Below the pieces are notes generated by a model. It had not been told where the DNA came from. It did not search any database and saw only the letters and a list, made by a program, of their open reading frames with translations. A stretch of DNA of 64,000 bases from DASQZK01 sp963809925 (lineage in GTDB: Bacteria > Bacteroidota > Bacteroidia > Bacteroidales > GCA-2748055): contig CAWELH010000008.1 in NCBI GenBank assembly GCA_963809925.1, positions 620,001 through 684,000 of the forward strand. The letters run 5' to 3'. Position 1 is the first letter of the stretch, and each line of letters opens with the position of its first letter. Below are positions 1 through 9,452 of this stretch, piece by piece. Both the position numbers and the translations under genes were made by a program.

Positions 1-861
1 CTTCCTGTAAAAGGTGAGACCGTCACCGATGCCGAATTCATACAGGTATTCGGGGGTAAAGGAGCCAATCAGGCAGTAGGCGCTGCAAGAGCAGGAGGTG
101 ATGTAGCATTCGTAAATTGCGTAGGTAATGACGCATACGCCCCACTGATGATTGAAAATTTTAGTCGTGACGGTATTAATACCGAATATATTTTCCAGGA
201 AGAAGGAATCTCTTCCGGTTCGGCATTGATCATGATCGGGGCGGGAGGGGACAATTACTTATCAGTTGCACCAGGAGCCAACTACAGGCTCACCCCTCAT
301 TACATCGACCGTTGCGGACATCTCATCGATGGTGCTGAAGTCATCCTGCTCCAGTACGAGATTCCTGCCGATACACTGGCGTATGCGATCAGAAAAGCCC
401 ATGCTACGAAGGCAAGAGTAATATGGAATTTTGCACCTGCCAGGGAAATCGATCGTTCCCTCCTCCCTATGGTCGATATCCTGGTCGTCAACGAGGTCGA
501 AGCATCCTTTCTTACAGGCAGGGACGTGAATACCCTGGAGGATATCGCCAGGGCTGCCGCCGACTTAAAAGATAAGGGTATACATACTGTTATCATTACA
601 CTTGGATCTGACGGTTCCTATATCGTTTCAGAGGGATACCAGGAAAAAATTCCGGCATTCTGCGTTGAAGCCCTGGACAGTACCGCCGCCGGTGATATCT
701 ATTGCGGAAGCCTGGCGGTTGCAATTACTGAAGGCCGTTCCCTTACAGAAGCAGTTACCTTTGCGTCTGCTGCATCTGCACTTTCGGTAATGAAAATCGG
801 TGCTCAGCCTTCAGCACCAACACGAAAAGAGATCGATGAATTTCTGTTGAAGAACCAATAA
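1..861 (+). CDS. rbsK: Ribokinase (5' end outside window)
   Basis: Phosphorylates ribose, or a related free sugar, to the 5-phosphate in the cytoplasm. The frame is open from the first base, so the gene starts upstream; 286 residues are visible. The first PfkB signature is present near the left edge (GGKGANQAVGAARAG, visible residues 19-33). The second is near the C-terminus as DSTAAGD, where the final Asp is the expected catalytic base; the usual DTxGAGD is slightly altered. Length and motif order fit ribokinase better than fructokinase, although substrate cannot be read from sequence alone. It lies 26 bp upstream of a glycosidase gene on the same strand and probably feeds sugars released by the neighbouring glycan enzymes into central metabolism. 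Confidence 0.88.
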   Translation, partial: LPVKGETVTDAEFIQVFGGKGANQAVGAARAGGDVAFVNCVGNDAYAPLMIENFSRDGINTEYIFQEEGISSGSALIMIGAGGDNYLSVAPGANYRLTPHYIDRCGHLIDGAEVILLQYEIPADTLAYAIRKAHATKARVIWNFAPAREIDRSLLPMVDILVVNEVEASFLTGRDVNTLEDIARAAADLKDKGIHTVIITLGSDGSYIVSEGYQEKIPAFCVEALDSTAAGDIYCGSLAVAITEGRSLTEAVTFASAASALSVMKIGAQPSAPTRKEIDEFLLKNQ

Positions 862-887
862 TTACGAAAAGATAAACCGATTCTGCC

Positions 888-2789
888 ATGAAAAGAGTTC
901 TGATACCTGCTTTGCTGATGATGGTGCTGACATCGTCTTGCACGTTCCAAAACAGGAACAGACCATCCAGAATTGATACGAACAAAAAGCTACAGGAATA
1001 TCTTGCCTACGGATGGAATACGTGGAATAATCCCAACCTACTGAGTTTTGTCAGGATGCCCGAAGGACTATCACTACAGCTGTCCTTCCGCCTTTCCTAC
1101 CGGCAGGGTCACCCCTATTATCTCGATCAGGCTTATATTTCCAGCCCATTTCATAAATTTCCCGAGCAGGTAACACCGTTGGCGCATGCATACGATGGCA
1201 GCTATACAGAGATGCTGATCTCATGGAACGGACTGACTGCAAGAATCCAGTCGGCCACCTACAAGGATAATATCTTCATCCTATATACCCCGGTCGAAGT
1301 TCCGGAAAACCCGCCAATTATGCTCCTTGAAACAGGAATGATATGGGGAAAATCCGGCCTCATTGAGAAACAGTCTGATTTCATCCAGGCTGATCTTGGT
1401 CCTAAAACATTCAGTATTGGCTGCACACAGGCTGACTCACTTATACCTCTTCCTGTGCTGACGCCATACATGACTTTCAACTCATCGCTCGAAACAGGAT
1501 TTTATACTGGTCGGAAGAGGTCGCTCGACCTGATCAGAAGGTTCGTGAATGAGAAAAAAAAGCAGATGTCAGAAAAAATGAAAGCCTATGGCGATCTTTC
1601 TGACGCCTACGAAGCCATGCACACTCTACTGGCCTGGAATGCAATCTACGATCCTTATAACCAGCGTATCATTACTCCCGTAAGCCGTGTTTGGAATGAG
1701 AACTGGGGAGGATGGGTCCTCTTCGACTGGGACACCTACTTTACCGCAGCGATGTATGCCCTCGACAACAAGTATCACGCCTATTCAAATGCCATTGCCA
1801 TCACCAGCGAAATTACTGAGGAAGGTTTCATTCCCAATTTTGCGGCATCACTAAATAATGGCAAATCCAACGACAGGTCGCAGCCTCCGGTCGGGAGCAT
1901 GATCTGCAAACTGATATACGATAAATACCAGGATAAATGGTTTTTGGATGAAGTCTATGATAACCTGCTAACCTGGAACCGGTGGTGGGAAAAAGCCAGG
2001 GACAATCAGGGATATCTTTCCTGGGGTTCCGATCCGAACCCGGGTGGCGATGTAGCCAATACAAAACAGGCCGCGAAGTTTGAATCGGGTCTGGATAACT
2101 CTCCACTCTTCGACAGCGCTGTGTATAACGAAACAAGTCACAAGCTGGAACTGGCATCCGTAGGCCTGATGAGCCTCTACATCGCAGATTGTAAAAATCT
2201 GGCATCCATCGCAGAGATCCTTGGCAAAGCCGATGATAAGGAAGAACTTCTTTCCAGGGCCGAAAAATACAGCCTTAAGCTGAATGAACTTTGGGACGAA
2301 AAAAGTGGCATTTACAGAGATAAGGATCTCGTCACCAATAAATTTTCATACAGGCTGGCACCGACCAACTTCTATCCGCTCATTGCCGGACTTCCAACAC
2401 AGGAGCAGGCAGAACGGATGGTCAACGAGCACCTGCTCAATCAGAATGAGTTTGCCGGAGAATTTATGATCCCATCCATTTCAAGGAATGACCCGGCCTT
2501 TAGTGATAACACGTACTGGCGGGGTAGAATATGGGCTCCAATGAATTTTCTGGTATACATGGGGTTGCGCAACTATGACCTGCCGGAAGCACGGAAGATC
2601 CTGGCAGATAAATCATATAATCTTATCATAAAAGAATGGAATAAGGACAGGCATGTGTACGAAAATTACAACTCCGTCACCGGCGAAGGTGCTGATGTCA
2701 GCAACAGCGACGGCTTTTATTCCTGGGGCGGGCTTCTGGCACTGATCCCCCTTATGGAATCAGGATACTGGGAGGGAAGTCCCAAATAA
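888..2789 (+). CDS. GH63-like glycoside hydrolase lipoprotein
   Basis: Predicted exported lipoprotein alpha-glycosidase of the GH63 type ((alpha/alpha)6 barrel, as in YgjK and mannosyl-oligosaccharide glucosidases). A lipobox ends at Cys18 (LTSSC). An N-terminal beta-rich region of about 230 residues precedes the barrel. Family landmarks are FDWDTYF (residues 279-285), ESGLDNSP (399-406; Asp403 fits the general acid), a SVGLMSLYIADC stretch, YWRGRIWAPMNF (543-554), and YENYNSVTGEG (591-601; Glu592 fits the general base). The 633-residue length is normal. It precedes a sulfatase gene and may act on glycans once sulfate is removed. The GH family rests on remembered motifs, and the substrate is unknown. 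Confidence 0.78.
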   Translation: MKRVLIPALLMMVLTSSCTFQNRNRPSRIDTNKKLQEYLAYGWNTWNNPNLLSFVRMPEGLSLQLSFRLSYRQGHPYYLDQAYISSPFHKFPEQVTPLAHAYDGSYTEMLISWNGLTARIQSATYKDNIFILYTPVEVPENPPIMLLETGMIWGKSGLIEKQSDFIQADLGPKTFSIGCTQADSLIPLPVLTPYMTFNSSLETGFYTGRKRSLDLIRRFVNEKKKQMSEKMKAYGDLSDAYEAMHTLLAWNAIYDPYNQRIITPVSRVWNENWGGWVLFDWDTYFTAAMYALDNKYHAYSNAIAITSEITEEGFIPNFAASLNNGKSNDRSQPPVGSMICKLIYDKYQDKWFLDEVYDNLLTWNRWWEKARDNQGYLSWGSDPNPGGDVANTKQAAKFESGLDNSPLFDSAVYNETSHKLELASVGLMSLYIADCKNLASIAEILGKADDKEELLSRAEKYSLKLNELWDEKSGIYRDKDLVTNKFSYRLAPTNFYPLIAGLPTQEQAERMVNEHLLNQNEFAGEFMIPSISRNDPAFSDNTYWRGRIWAPMNFLVYMGLRNYDLPEARKILADKSYNLIIKEWNKDRHVYENYNSVTGEGADVSNSDGFYSWGGLLALIPLMESGYWEGSPK

Positions 2790-2864
2790 GATTTTATCGG
2801 TGAATGCATAATCCTGTGTCACGGGCCCTCAGGTATTGAGCGTTACACCAAAACCGGAACGATC

Positions 2865-4505
2865 ATGGATACAAAATCTATCACCATCCTGGGCCTTGGA
2901 GCCCTGGTGATCACCTCCTCATGCAGGCAGGAAAGCACGGAAAAACTAAGACCCAACATTCTTTTTGCCATCAGCGATGACCAGACTTGGATCCATACAT
3001 CCTTCGCGGGCTGCAATGCCGTGAAAACACCGGCCTTTGACTGGGTGGCCAGAAACGGGGTCTATTTTGAAAATGCCTATTGTTCTGTTCCTTCATGCTC
3101 AGCATCCAGGGCATCCATACTCTCTGGCAGGAACGGCTTCGAACTGGAACAGGGTGCCGACTTGTGGAGCATATTTCCGGCCAAATTTAAAACTTACACT
3201 GATATCCTTGAAGAAGAAGGCTACCAGGTTGGTTTTACCGGTAAAGGCTGGGGACCAGGAAGCTGGGAGGAAAGCGGCAGAAAACGCAATCCTGCCGGAT
3301 ACGCATTTAACAGCCTGCAAGACGTTCCATACGAAAATTACGGAGGAGCGAAGTACATCTCCAGGATTGACTATACGGCAAATTTTCGGAGATTTCTCGA
3401 TGAGAAGCCCGCGGGCACTCCCTTCAGCTTCTGGTATTCAGCCTTCGAACCACACAGACCATACGATAAAGGCCTGGGTAAGCGGATAGGTATCGATCCC
3501 TCCCTGGTGAAGGTGCCGGGATTCCTGCCCGACAACGAAGAAGTCAGAAATGATATTGCCGATTACCTCGCAGAAATCCAGTGGTATGATCATCATCTGC
3601 AGGCCATGATCGATCTTCTGAAGGAACGCGGTGAACTCGATAATACCATCATCATCGTAACCTCCGATAACGGCATGCCCTTCCCCCGTGCTAAGGCGAA
3701 CCTGTACGATTACGGTACCCATCTCCCTCTTGCGATCTACTGGGGTAAAAATATCAAGGGCGGAAGACGACTTACCGATCTGGTGAGTTTCACCGATTTT
3801 GCCCCAACCATCCTCGAGGCAGCCGGTATAAAAGTACCCGCTGAAATGTCCGGCACGAGCATGATGCCCATCCTTAAACCATCAAAGGCAATTGCTCCAA
3901 AGCCCTTCAGGAAGGATGTAATCACCTACCGTGAAAGACACGCATGGGTACAGCCGGAGGGCGAACCCATACCGGTAAGGGCCATAAGAAAGGACAACTG
4001 GCTCATGATATGGAATATGAAGCCGGAATTATGGCCTGCAGGACATCCCGACGGACGCTATAATTTTGCCTTCTGGCCCTTCGGAGACGTGGATAACGGT
4101 CCATCAAAGGAGGAGGTAATGAAACTCAAGCATTCGGAATCCCAGTCTGAACTTTTTGAACTCTCATTTGGAAAAAGACCGGAATTTGAACTCTATGACG
4201 TGGCAAGCGACCCCTTCCAGAAACATAACCTCGCGGGCCAGCCGGCACATCAAAAACTTCTGGACTCCATGAAGAAAGAATTAAAGAACTACATGACTGA
4301 GCGCCAGGATCCCCGTATTACCGGAAATGCGGAAATCTTTAAAGATGCCGTCTACTTCGCCCAGAAAGGATTTGACTCTGGTGATATTTCTCCCCGTGAA
4401 TGGGAAAAACTCTCCGAAGCATCCAGGGATTCCCTTCTGCTTGAATGTAATACGGAATATAAACGGGTCATGAATTATGTGGAGAAGAACCTTTACGGTG
4501 AGTGA
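2865..4505 (+). CDS. Sulfatase lipoprotein, heparan N-sulfatase-like
   Basis: Type I (formylglycine) sulfatase that removes sulfate from a glycan outside the cytoplasm. The lipobox ends at Cys20 (ITSSC). Metal-binding Asp residues lie in AISDDQ (Asp38, Asp39). The active-site motif is C78-S-A-S-R82, with Ala in place of the usual Pro of CxPxR. A second metal site is seen as TSDNGMP. Overall layout, including the short ILSGRNGFELEQG loop and GFTGKGWG, resembles the SGSH (N-sulfoglucosamine sulfohydrolase) branch, although the actual target is uncertain. Because the key residue is Cys, maturation would need a radical-SAM anSME enzyme, which is not in the window. First of four sulfatase genes within 10 kb. 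Confidence 0.86.
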   Translation: MDTKSITILGLGALVITSSCRQESTEKLRPNILFAISDDQTWIHTSFAGCNAVKTPAFDWVARNGVYFENAYCSVPSCSASRASILSGRNGFELEQGADLWSIFPAKFKTYTDILEEEGYQVGFTGKGWGPGSWEESGRKRNPAGYAFNSLQDVPYENYGGAKYISRIDYTANFRRFLDEKPAGTPFSFWYSAFEPHRPYDKGLGKRIGIDPSLVKVPGFLPDNEEVRNDIADYLAEIQWYDHHLQAMIDLLKERGELDNTIIIVTSDNGMPFPRAKANLYDYGTHLPLAIYWGKNIKGGRRLTDLVSFTDFAPTILEAAGIKVPAEMSGTSMMPILKPSKAIAPKPFRKDVITYRERHAWVQPEGEPIPVRAIRKDNWLMIWNMKPELWPAGHPDGRYNFAFWPFGDVDNGPSKEEVMKLKHSESQSELFELSFGKRPEFELYDVASDPFQKHNLAGQPAHQKLLDSMKKELKNYMTERQDPRITGNAEIFKDAVYFAQKGFDSGDISPREWEKLSEASRDSLLLECNTEYKRVMNYVEKNLYGE

Positions 4506-4652
4506 TGATTAGATCATGTATATTCTTTTCGCACCGTACCGGCCCTCACTTGCCTCCAAACAGAGAAACAATACGAAGATTAGTCCTGTTATACTATCAC
4601 GCGCTGAAATCTACCCCCATCAGGAATTAACCGTATTTTAAATCCATATAAT

Positions 4653-5741
4653 ATGCGTAAACACAATGAACTGGTCCAAAAACTAAGGGAGGAATCCAGA
4701 TCGGGGATCAGCAAACGAATTTTCGTCGGCTTCGACGGTTTTGAGGATAAAATCCAGCGGGTAGTAAAATCCGGCGATGATGACAATGTCCAATATTTCA
4801 AGACGATCGATGCCTTTTCCGCTTCGACTGCCAAAGCCGCAGGAAAAAGTTCTCAGTTCCAGCTGCTGACCACTGTGCAGAAGTTGGGCGGTAATGCACC
4901 AATTATGGCTCATTCCCTTGCCTGTCTGGGGATAGACAACACATGTATGGCTTCACTCGGATACCCCGATTTGCGACCGGTATTTAAAAGCCTGCACAAA
5001 AGGGTTAAAGCTATAAGTGTGTGTGACCCGGGGGAGACCAATGCCCTGGAATTCAACGATGGTAAACTGATCCTGTCGGAGATGAGTGCGTTTAAATCTT
5101 TCAACTGGGAAGCGCTAAAAAAGAATCCGGGAAACGAAACGATTAGCAGGGAATTTGAATCCAGTGAACTCATTGCCCTGGTAGACTGGTCAAATCTTGC
5201 GCACTGTACAAATATCTGGAAAGGTATCCTGGACGATATCCTGCCTTCTATGAAAAGCAAAAAGAAATTCTTTTTCGATATTGCTGACCCCGGCCGAAAA
5301 TCAGCCGGGGAAGTTAAAGAAGTCATCGAGGTGATCAGTGGATATTCAAAATTCGGTGACGTTATCCTCGGTATCAATGAGAATGAGGCCAACAAGCTCT
5401 TTGAACTGCTGACAGGTCAGGAAGCTGAAGTGTCGGATCTTGAAGAAACGGGGAGGCTTCTGTATGAGGAAATGGATATCTTCGGCCTGCTCATTCACCC
5501 TACAAACAGAGCACTGATGATCACATCTGATGGCACGGTTATCGAACGTGGGCAGGTAGTGAAAGAACCAAAAATCTCGACGGGCGGGGGTGACAATTTC
5601 AACTCAGGTTTCTGTCTGGGTTGGATTCTCGGACTGGATAAAAGCGATTGCCTGATAACGGGTATGGCTACCTCCGGATCGTATGTAAGGGAAGGAGAAA
5701 GTCAGAACATCGAAGGCATTATCCGTTATCTTGAATCCTGA
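4653..5741 (+). CDS. PfkB-family carbohydrate kinase
   Basis: Cytoplasmic sugar or nucleoside kinase of the ribokinase/PfkB superfamily, 362 residues, longer than ribokinase. It starts with a GFDGFEDK segment typical of a divergent PfkB subgroup, followed by LGGNAPIMAHSLACLG (substrate-binding part of signature 1). Near the C-terminus is STGGGDNFNSG, in which the Asp of GGGD is the expected catalytic base. The substrate cannot be assigned. It sits between a sulfatase and a reductase gene in the glycan block, which suggests it phosphorylates a sugar released from the sulfated glycan. It is only distantly like the ribokinase at the left edge and is not a recent duplicate. Confidence 0.8.
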   Translation: MRKHNELVQKLREESRSGISKRIFVGFDGFEDKIQRVVKSGDDDNVQYFKTIDAFSASTAKAAGKSSQFQLLTTVQKLGGNAPIMAHSLACLGIDNTCMASLGYPDLRPVFKSLHKRVKAISVCDPGETNALEFNDGKLILSEMSAFKSFNWEALKKNPGNETISREFESSELIALVDWSNLAHCTNIWKGILDDILPSMKSKKKFFFDIADPGRKSAGEVKEVIEVISGYSKFGDVILGINENEANKLFELLTGQEAEVSDLEETGRLLYEEMDIFGLLIHPTNRALMITSDGTVIERGQVVKEPKISTGGGDNFNSGFCLGWILGLDKSDCLITGMATSGSYVREGESQNIEGIIRYLES

Positions 5742-5807
5742 AAACTTTCTGCAGGTCCCGCTTTACCTGCATTATAAACCAGAGAAAAGTTAACAAAATA
5801 CGGAAAA

Positions 5808-6821
5808 ATGGAAAATACATACAGAGCCCTGCGCGTACATGAACTCGACGGGAACCGCTTTGAAAGAAGGATAGAGACCCTGAATGTAAACCAGTTGCCC
5901 GAAAATGAAGTACTCATCAGAGTAATGTACTCAGGACTCAACTACAAAGACGCACTTTCAGCCTACGGCAATAAAGGGGTGACAAGACACTACCCACATA
6001 CACCAGGCATCTTTGCCGCAGGGGAGGTGGTTGAATGCAGCACCGGCAAATTTCAGGCCGATGATAAGGTTATCGCCGGCGGCTTCGACCTCGGTATGGA
6101 TACAGACGGCGGCTTCGGCGAATATATCAGGGTGCCGGCGGAGTGGCTCGTTCCGCTTCCCGGTAGCATGAGCCTGAAAGAAAGTATGATCATTGGTGGT
6201 ACGGGATATACAGCAGGTCTCTCGGTTATGAAACTTATCGAGCAGGGCGTCAAACCCTCCGACGGTCCGGTCCTGGTGACGGGTGCAGCCGGCGGCGTAG
6301 GCAGCTGGTCAGTGGTTATACTCAAAAATCTGGGATACGACGTTATCGCCGGGACATCGAACATCGAGGATTCAGCGGAATTTATAAGCCGGCTCGGGGC
6401 CAATGCACATGTTGATAAATCTGTGATCGACGACACATCTGGGAAAGCTCTTTTGAATTGGAAGTGGGCAGGGGCCATCGAAAATGTCGGAGGCAATGTG
6501 CTCTCCACGGCTTTAAGAGCTTGTAAACCTGGTGGTACGGTGACATGTTGCGGAAATATTTATTCGCCAGAGCTGCATATGACGGTTTACCCCTTCATCC
6601 TGAATGCCGTGAAACTTATTGGCATCTCCGCACAAATATCCAGTGGGGAAGAAAGAGAAAAAGTCTGGAAAAAATTTAACGCTGAATACCGAACCGAACT
6701 GCCAGGCATCGTAAGAGAGATTACACTCGATGAATTGCCGGCAGCCCTCGAACAGGCGATAAGCAAGAAGAACCGCGGCCAGGTGTTGCTGAAGCATAAA
6801 AGCGCTTCGAATGAGGTCTGA
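5808..6821 (+). CDS. Quinone/acrylyl-CoA reductase family oxidoreductase (AcuI/YhdH-like)
   Basis: NADPH-dependent medium-chain reductase of the YhdH/AcuI group, which reduces acrylyl-CoA or quinone-like enones; 337 residues, normal length. Visible landmarks are an N-terminal GroES-like fold with YSGLNYKDAL, the HTPGIFAAGEV segment, and the Rossmann glycine motif in VTGAAGGVGSWSV. Zn-binding Cys/His sets of alcohol dehydrogenases are not seen, which fits this zinc-free group. It follows the PfkB kinase by 66 bp and may share its transcript. Substrate is not determined; a role in detoxifying enals from sugar breakdown is only a guess. Confidence 0.82.
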   Translation: MENTYRALRVHELDGNRFERRIETLNVNQLPENEVLIRVMYSGLNYKDALSAYGNKGVTRHYPHTPGIFAAGEVVECSTGKFQADDKVIAGGFDLGMDTDGGFGEYIRVPAEWLVPLPGSMSLKESMIIGGTGYTAGLSVMKLIEQGVKPSDGPVLVTGAAGGVGSWSVVILKNLGYDVIAGTSNIEDSAEFISRLGANAHVDKSVIDDTSGKALLNWKWAGAIENVGGNVLSTALRACKPGGTVTCCGNIYSPELHMTVYPFILNAVKLIGISAQISSGEEREKVWKKFNAEYRTELPGIVREITLDELPAALEQAISKKNRGQVLLKHKSASNEV

Positions 6822-6940
6822 TGAAGGGCCCGCCGATCAGACGCTGGCTCTGCAGGTATACAGACATCACTTGCAGGGAATCACGGAACTACGGTACATA
6901 GCCCAAAATCGTCATTCTCAGGCCGCTTCCGGATTTTCAT

Positions 6941-6954
6941 TACCTTTACCTTTC
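6941..6954 (+). promoter_or_regulatory. Candidate -7 box (TAnnTTTG type) for the Nudix gene
   Basis: Two overlapping TACCTTT runs lie 16-29 bp before the Nudix start codon and resemble the Bacteroidota -7 consensus TAnnTTTG, each with a mismatch at the last base. No clear -33 TTG was seen. Assigned by position and pattern only. Confidence 0.3.
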
Positions 6955-6969
6955 TAACCGAATCAGATT

Positions 6970-7596
6970 ATGGAAACCAATGATCCTTTAAACTGGCTCG
7001 AAATTGCTGCCAGATTGCAGGCTATCGCACAGGCAGGCCTTGAATACGGTCATTCCGAATTCGACAGAGACCGCTACAGTCAGCTCAGGCAGATCAGCGT
7101 TGATATCGTCGCCCGCTATACCGGCGACGAAATGGAACGAATCACCGATCTCTTTGCTTCCGATACAGGATATCCGACACCAAAAGTAGATGTCAGGGCT
7201 GCCATTTTCAATGATAACAGGATACTGTTAGTTCATGAACGCCTGGATGGACATTGGTCGCTTCCGGGAGGCTGGGCCGATCAACACCTGACCATCAGGC
7301 AGAACCTGATTAAGGAATCAAAGGAAGAAGCCGGTGTCGATGTTATCCCTGTAAAAATCCTCGGGATTTATGACCGTAAACTCCACAATTATCCACCAAT
7401 TGCTCACGGTTGCTACAAAATATTCGTTGAATGCGAGCTGAAAGGAGGCACCTTTGCCGCCAACATTGAAACTACCGGTTCAGGATTCTTCGGCTTGGAA
7501 GATCTGCCCCCGCTCTCCTCAGGACGAAACACGAAGGAACAGATTGAATACTGTTTTAAAGCCCGCAAAGACAACAATACCATTTTTTTTGACTAA
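6970..7596 (+). CDS. Nudix hydrolase with Nudix_N_2-type N-terminus
   Basis: Hydrolyses a nucleoside-diphosphate-linked compound such as ADP-ribose or a nucleotide sugar; 208 residues. An alpha-helical N-terminal region of about 65 residues is followed by the Nudix fold. The Nudix box is seen in GGWADQHLT...KESKEEAGV: the catalytic ExxEE part is intact, while the Glu expected after Gly-x5 is Leu. As far as I recall this change is typical of the YjhB-like subgroup that carries this N-terminal extension, so it need not mean loss of activity. The gene stands alone between the reductase and the second sulfatase gene. Substrate is unknown. Confidence 0.83.
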   Translation: METNDPLNWLEIAARLQAIAQAGLEYGHSEFDRDRYSQLRQISVDIVARYTGDEMERITDLFASDTGYPTPKVDVRAAIFNDNRILLVHERLDGHWSLPGGWADQHLTIRQNLIKESKEEAGVDVIPVKILGIYDRKLHNYPPIAHGCYKIFVECELKGGTFAANIETTGSGFFGLEDLPPLSSGRNTKEQIEYCFKARKDNNTIFFD

Positions 7597-7666
7597 GCCG
7601 GGTTGCAGCCATGGCGTAAAGCAGATTTTGCCAGACACGATGTAAAACCCATAATCTATTTACCAC

Positions 7667-9331
7667 ATGAAAATCCAAGGTTCATATGTTCTTTTCTCTC
7701 CCCTGCTGCTTCTGACAATGAATGCCTGTAAGATGCAGACTGGCGGGAGTGTTGAAAGCAGCAAGCCAAACATCATTCTGATCATGGCCGATGACATGGG
7801 ATATTCCGATATCGGCTGCATGGGTTCTGAGATTTCGACACCGAATCTGGATCGCCTCGCATCCGAAGGTCTGTTGATGACCCGTTTTTACAACGCAGGC
7901 CGCTGCTGTCCCTCACGGGCCGCATTGATGACGGGTCTGTATCAACATGAGGTGGGCGTTGGTGATATGCTGCAGGGCGACAGTCTGCCCGGATACTCCA
8001 CCCATCTGGGAAATACAGGAATCACCATGGCAGAGGCACTCAAGGATGCAGGCTATTATACCATGATCTCCGGTAAATGGCACCTCGGTAATGATGAACC
8101 ATACTGGCCTATGAAAAGAGGTTTTCAGCGACAATATGCCAGCAACGGAACCACAGGTCATTATTTTGGCATTGCCGAAGGGCGTGATTATATTGTCGAA
8201 GACCGGAAAATTGATCCCCCCGGCGAATGGATCACCGCCGGGAAAATCAGATACAAATTATTTAAGAATGAGGATGGCTCCCAGTGGTATGCCACCGATG
8301 CATATACCGACAGGGCCATTGGCTATATCAGGGAACTTCGCGACTCATTGCCCGGGAAGCCCTTCTTCCTTTATCTTGCATACACTGCACCCCACTGGCC
8401 GCTGCAGGCATTTCCTGAAGATATTGAAAAATATTCCTCCTTTTATGAAGCCGGCTGGGACAGCCTGCGAGCCGCCCGATATAAATCAATGGTTGCAAAA
8501 GGGATCATTAAACCGTCGTGGAAATTGTCGGAACGTAATGAACATGTCCCTGCATGGAATTCACTCGACAAAGAAAAACAGCATGATTACAGTCTGCTAA
8601 TGGAAGTCTATGCTGCCATGATCGATCGTATGGACCAGAATATTGGCAGGTTGCTGGAGAGCCTTAGAGAAACAGGAGATCTCGATCATACACTGATCAT
8701 CTTTCTGTCCGACAACGGCGGCTGTCATGAACCCGTGCACAGGGGCAAAGCCGGCGCAGTGCCAGGTTCGGCAGATTCATTCGACGGTTATGAATATGCC
8801 TGGGCAAATGTAAGCAATACTCCCTTTACCTGGTTCAAACACTGGGTGAATGAAGGCGGCATCTCCACACCCCTCATCGCCTGGTACCCGGGCATGATCA
8901 ATCCTGGAAGGATCGACACCACCACCGGGCATATCATGGATCTAATGCCCACTTTCATCGAGGTGAGTGGCGGTCAGTATCCGGAAACCTATCACGGTCA
9001 TGACCTTCTGCCTCTTGAGGGCCGAAGCCTCCTCCCTCTTTTCAGGGGAGATAACATGCCGGACCCGGGCGTGCTCTGTTGGGAACATGAGGGGAACAGA
9101 GCTGTCAGAAAAGGGAAGTGGAAACTGGTCTCACGCTTTAATTTTGCGAAAAATGAGCCTATGCCCTGGGAACTGTACGACATTGTAAACGATCGTACAG
9201 AATCTGAGGATCTCGCTCATATCAGACCGGAAAAAGCGGCCGAACTTCAAAAGGATTATAGCGAATGGGCCGGCAGATGCGGTGTGGTACCCTTTGCTGA
9301 ATTGCTGACACAAAGGAAGAAAAAAAGGTAG
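7667..9331 (+). CDS. Arylsulfatase-type sulfatase lipoprotein
   Basis: Type I sulfatase, 554 residues, exported and probably lipid-anchored (signal peptide ending at Cys21 in TMNAC). Metal ligands are in MADDMGYSD (Asp42, Asp43) and LSDNGG. The active-site motif is C80-C-P-S-R84, a normal CxPxR whose first Cys would become formylglycine. The SGKWHLG segment carries the expected Lys and His. Closely similar in layout to the next gene downstream, suggesting an old tandem duplication followed by specialisation. The arylsulfatase-A-like layout suggests an exo- or endo-acting glycan sulfatase. Which sugar position it attacks cannot be read here. Confidence 0.9.
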   Translation: MKIQGSYVLFSPLLLLTMNACKMQTGGSVESSKPNIILIMADDMGYSDIGCMGSEISTPNLDRLASEGLLMTRFYNAGRCCPSRAALMTGLYQHEVGVGDMLQGDSLPGYSTHLGNTGITMAEALKDAGYYTMISGKWHLGNDEPYWPMKRGFQRQYASNGTTGHYFGIAEGRDYIVEDRKIDPPGEWITAGKIRYKLFKNEDGSQWYATDAYTDRAIGYIRELRDSLPGKPFFLYLAYTAPHWPLQAFPEDIEKYSSFYEAGWDSLRAARYKSMVAKGIIKPSWKLSERNEHVPAWNSLDKEKQHDYSLLMEVYAAMIDRMDQNIGRLLESLRETGDLDHTLIIFLSDNGGCHEPVHRGKAGAVPGSADSFDGYEYAWANVSNTPFTWFKHWVNEGGISTPLIAWYPGMINPGRIDTTTGHIMDLMPTFIEVSGGQYPETYHGHDLLPLEGRSLLPLFRGDNMPDPGVLCWEHEGNRAVRKGKWKLVSRFNFAKNEPMPWELYDIVNDRTESEDLAHIRPEKAAELQKDYSEWAGRCGVVPFAELLTQRKKKR

Positions 9332-9391
9332 CACGACCCTGTATTGGGAAAGATATTTACCAAATTCTTGTATTCATTGTACCATATTAAA

Positions 9392-9399
9392 TACCTTTA
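9392..9399 (+). promoter_or_regulatory. Candidate promoter for the third sulfatase gene
   Basis: TACCTTTA matches the TAnnTTTG -7 box at seven of eight positions, with a TTG 21 bp upstream (9368-9370). It lies 53 bp before the start codon. Confidence 0.35.
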
Positions 9400-9452
9400 C
9401 TATTTAATGACTTTTCTCCTGAGACCCAAGTAATACGGAAAAAGCCGCAACC

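Noticed and set aside
5748..5771. Terminator after the PfkB kinase gene (TGCAGGT / ACCTGCA arms)
   Set aside because: The stem is short and no T run follows, so support is too weak.
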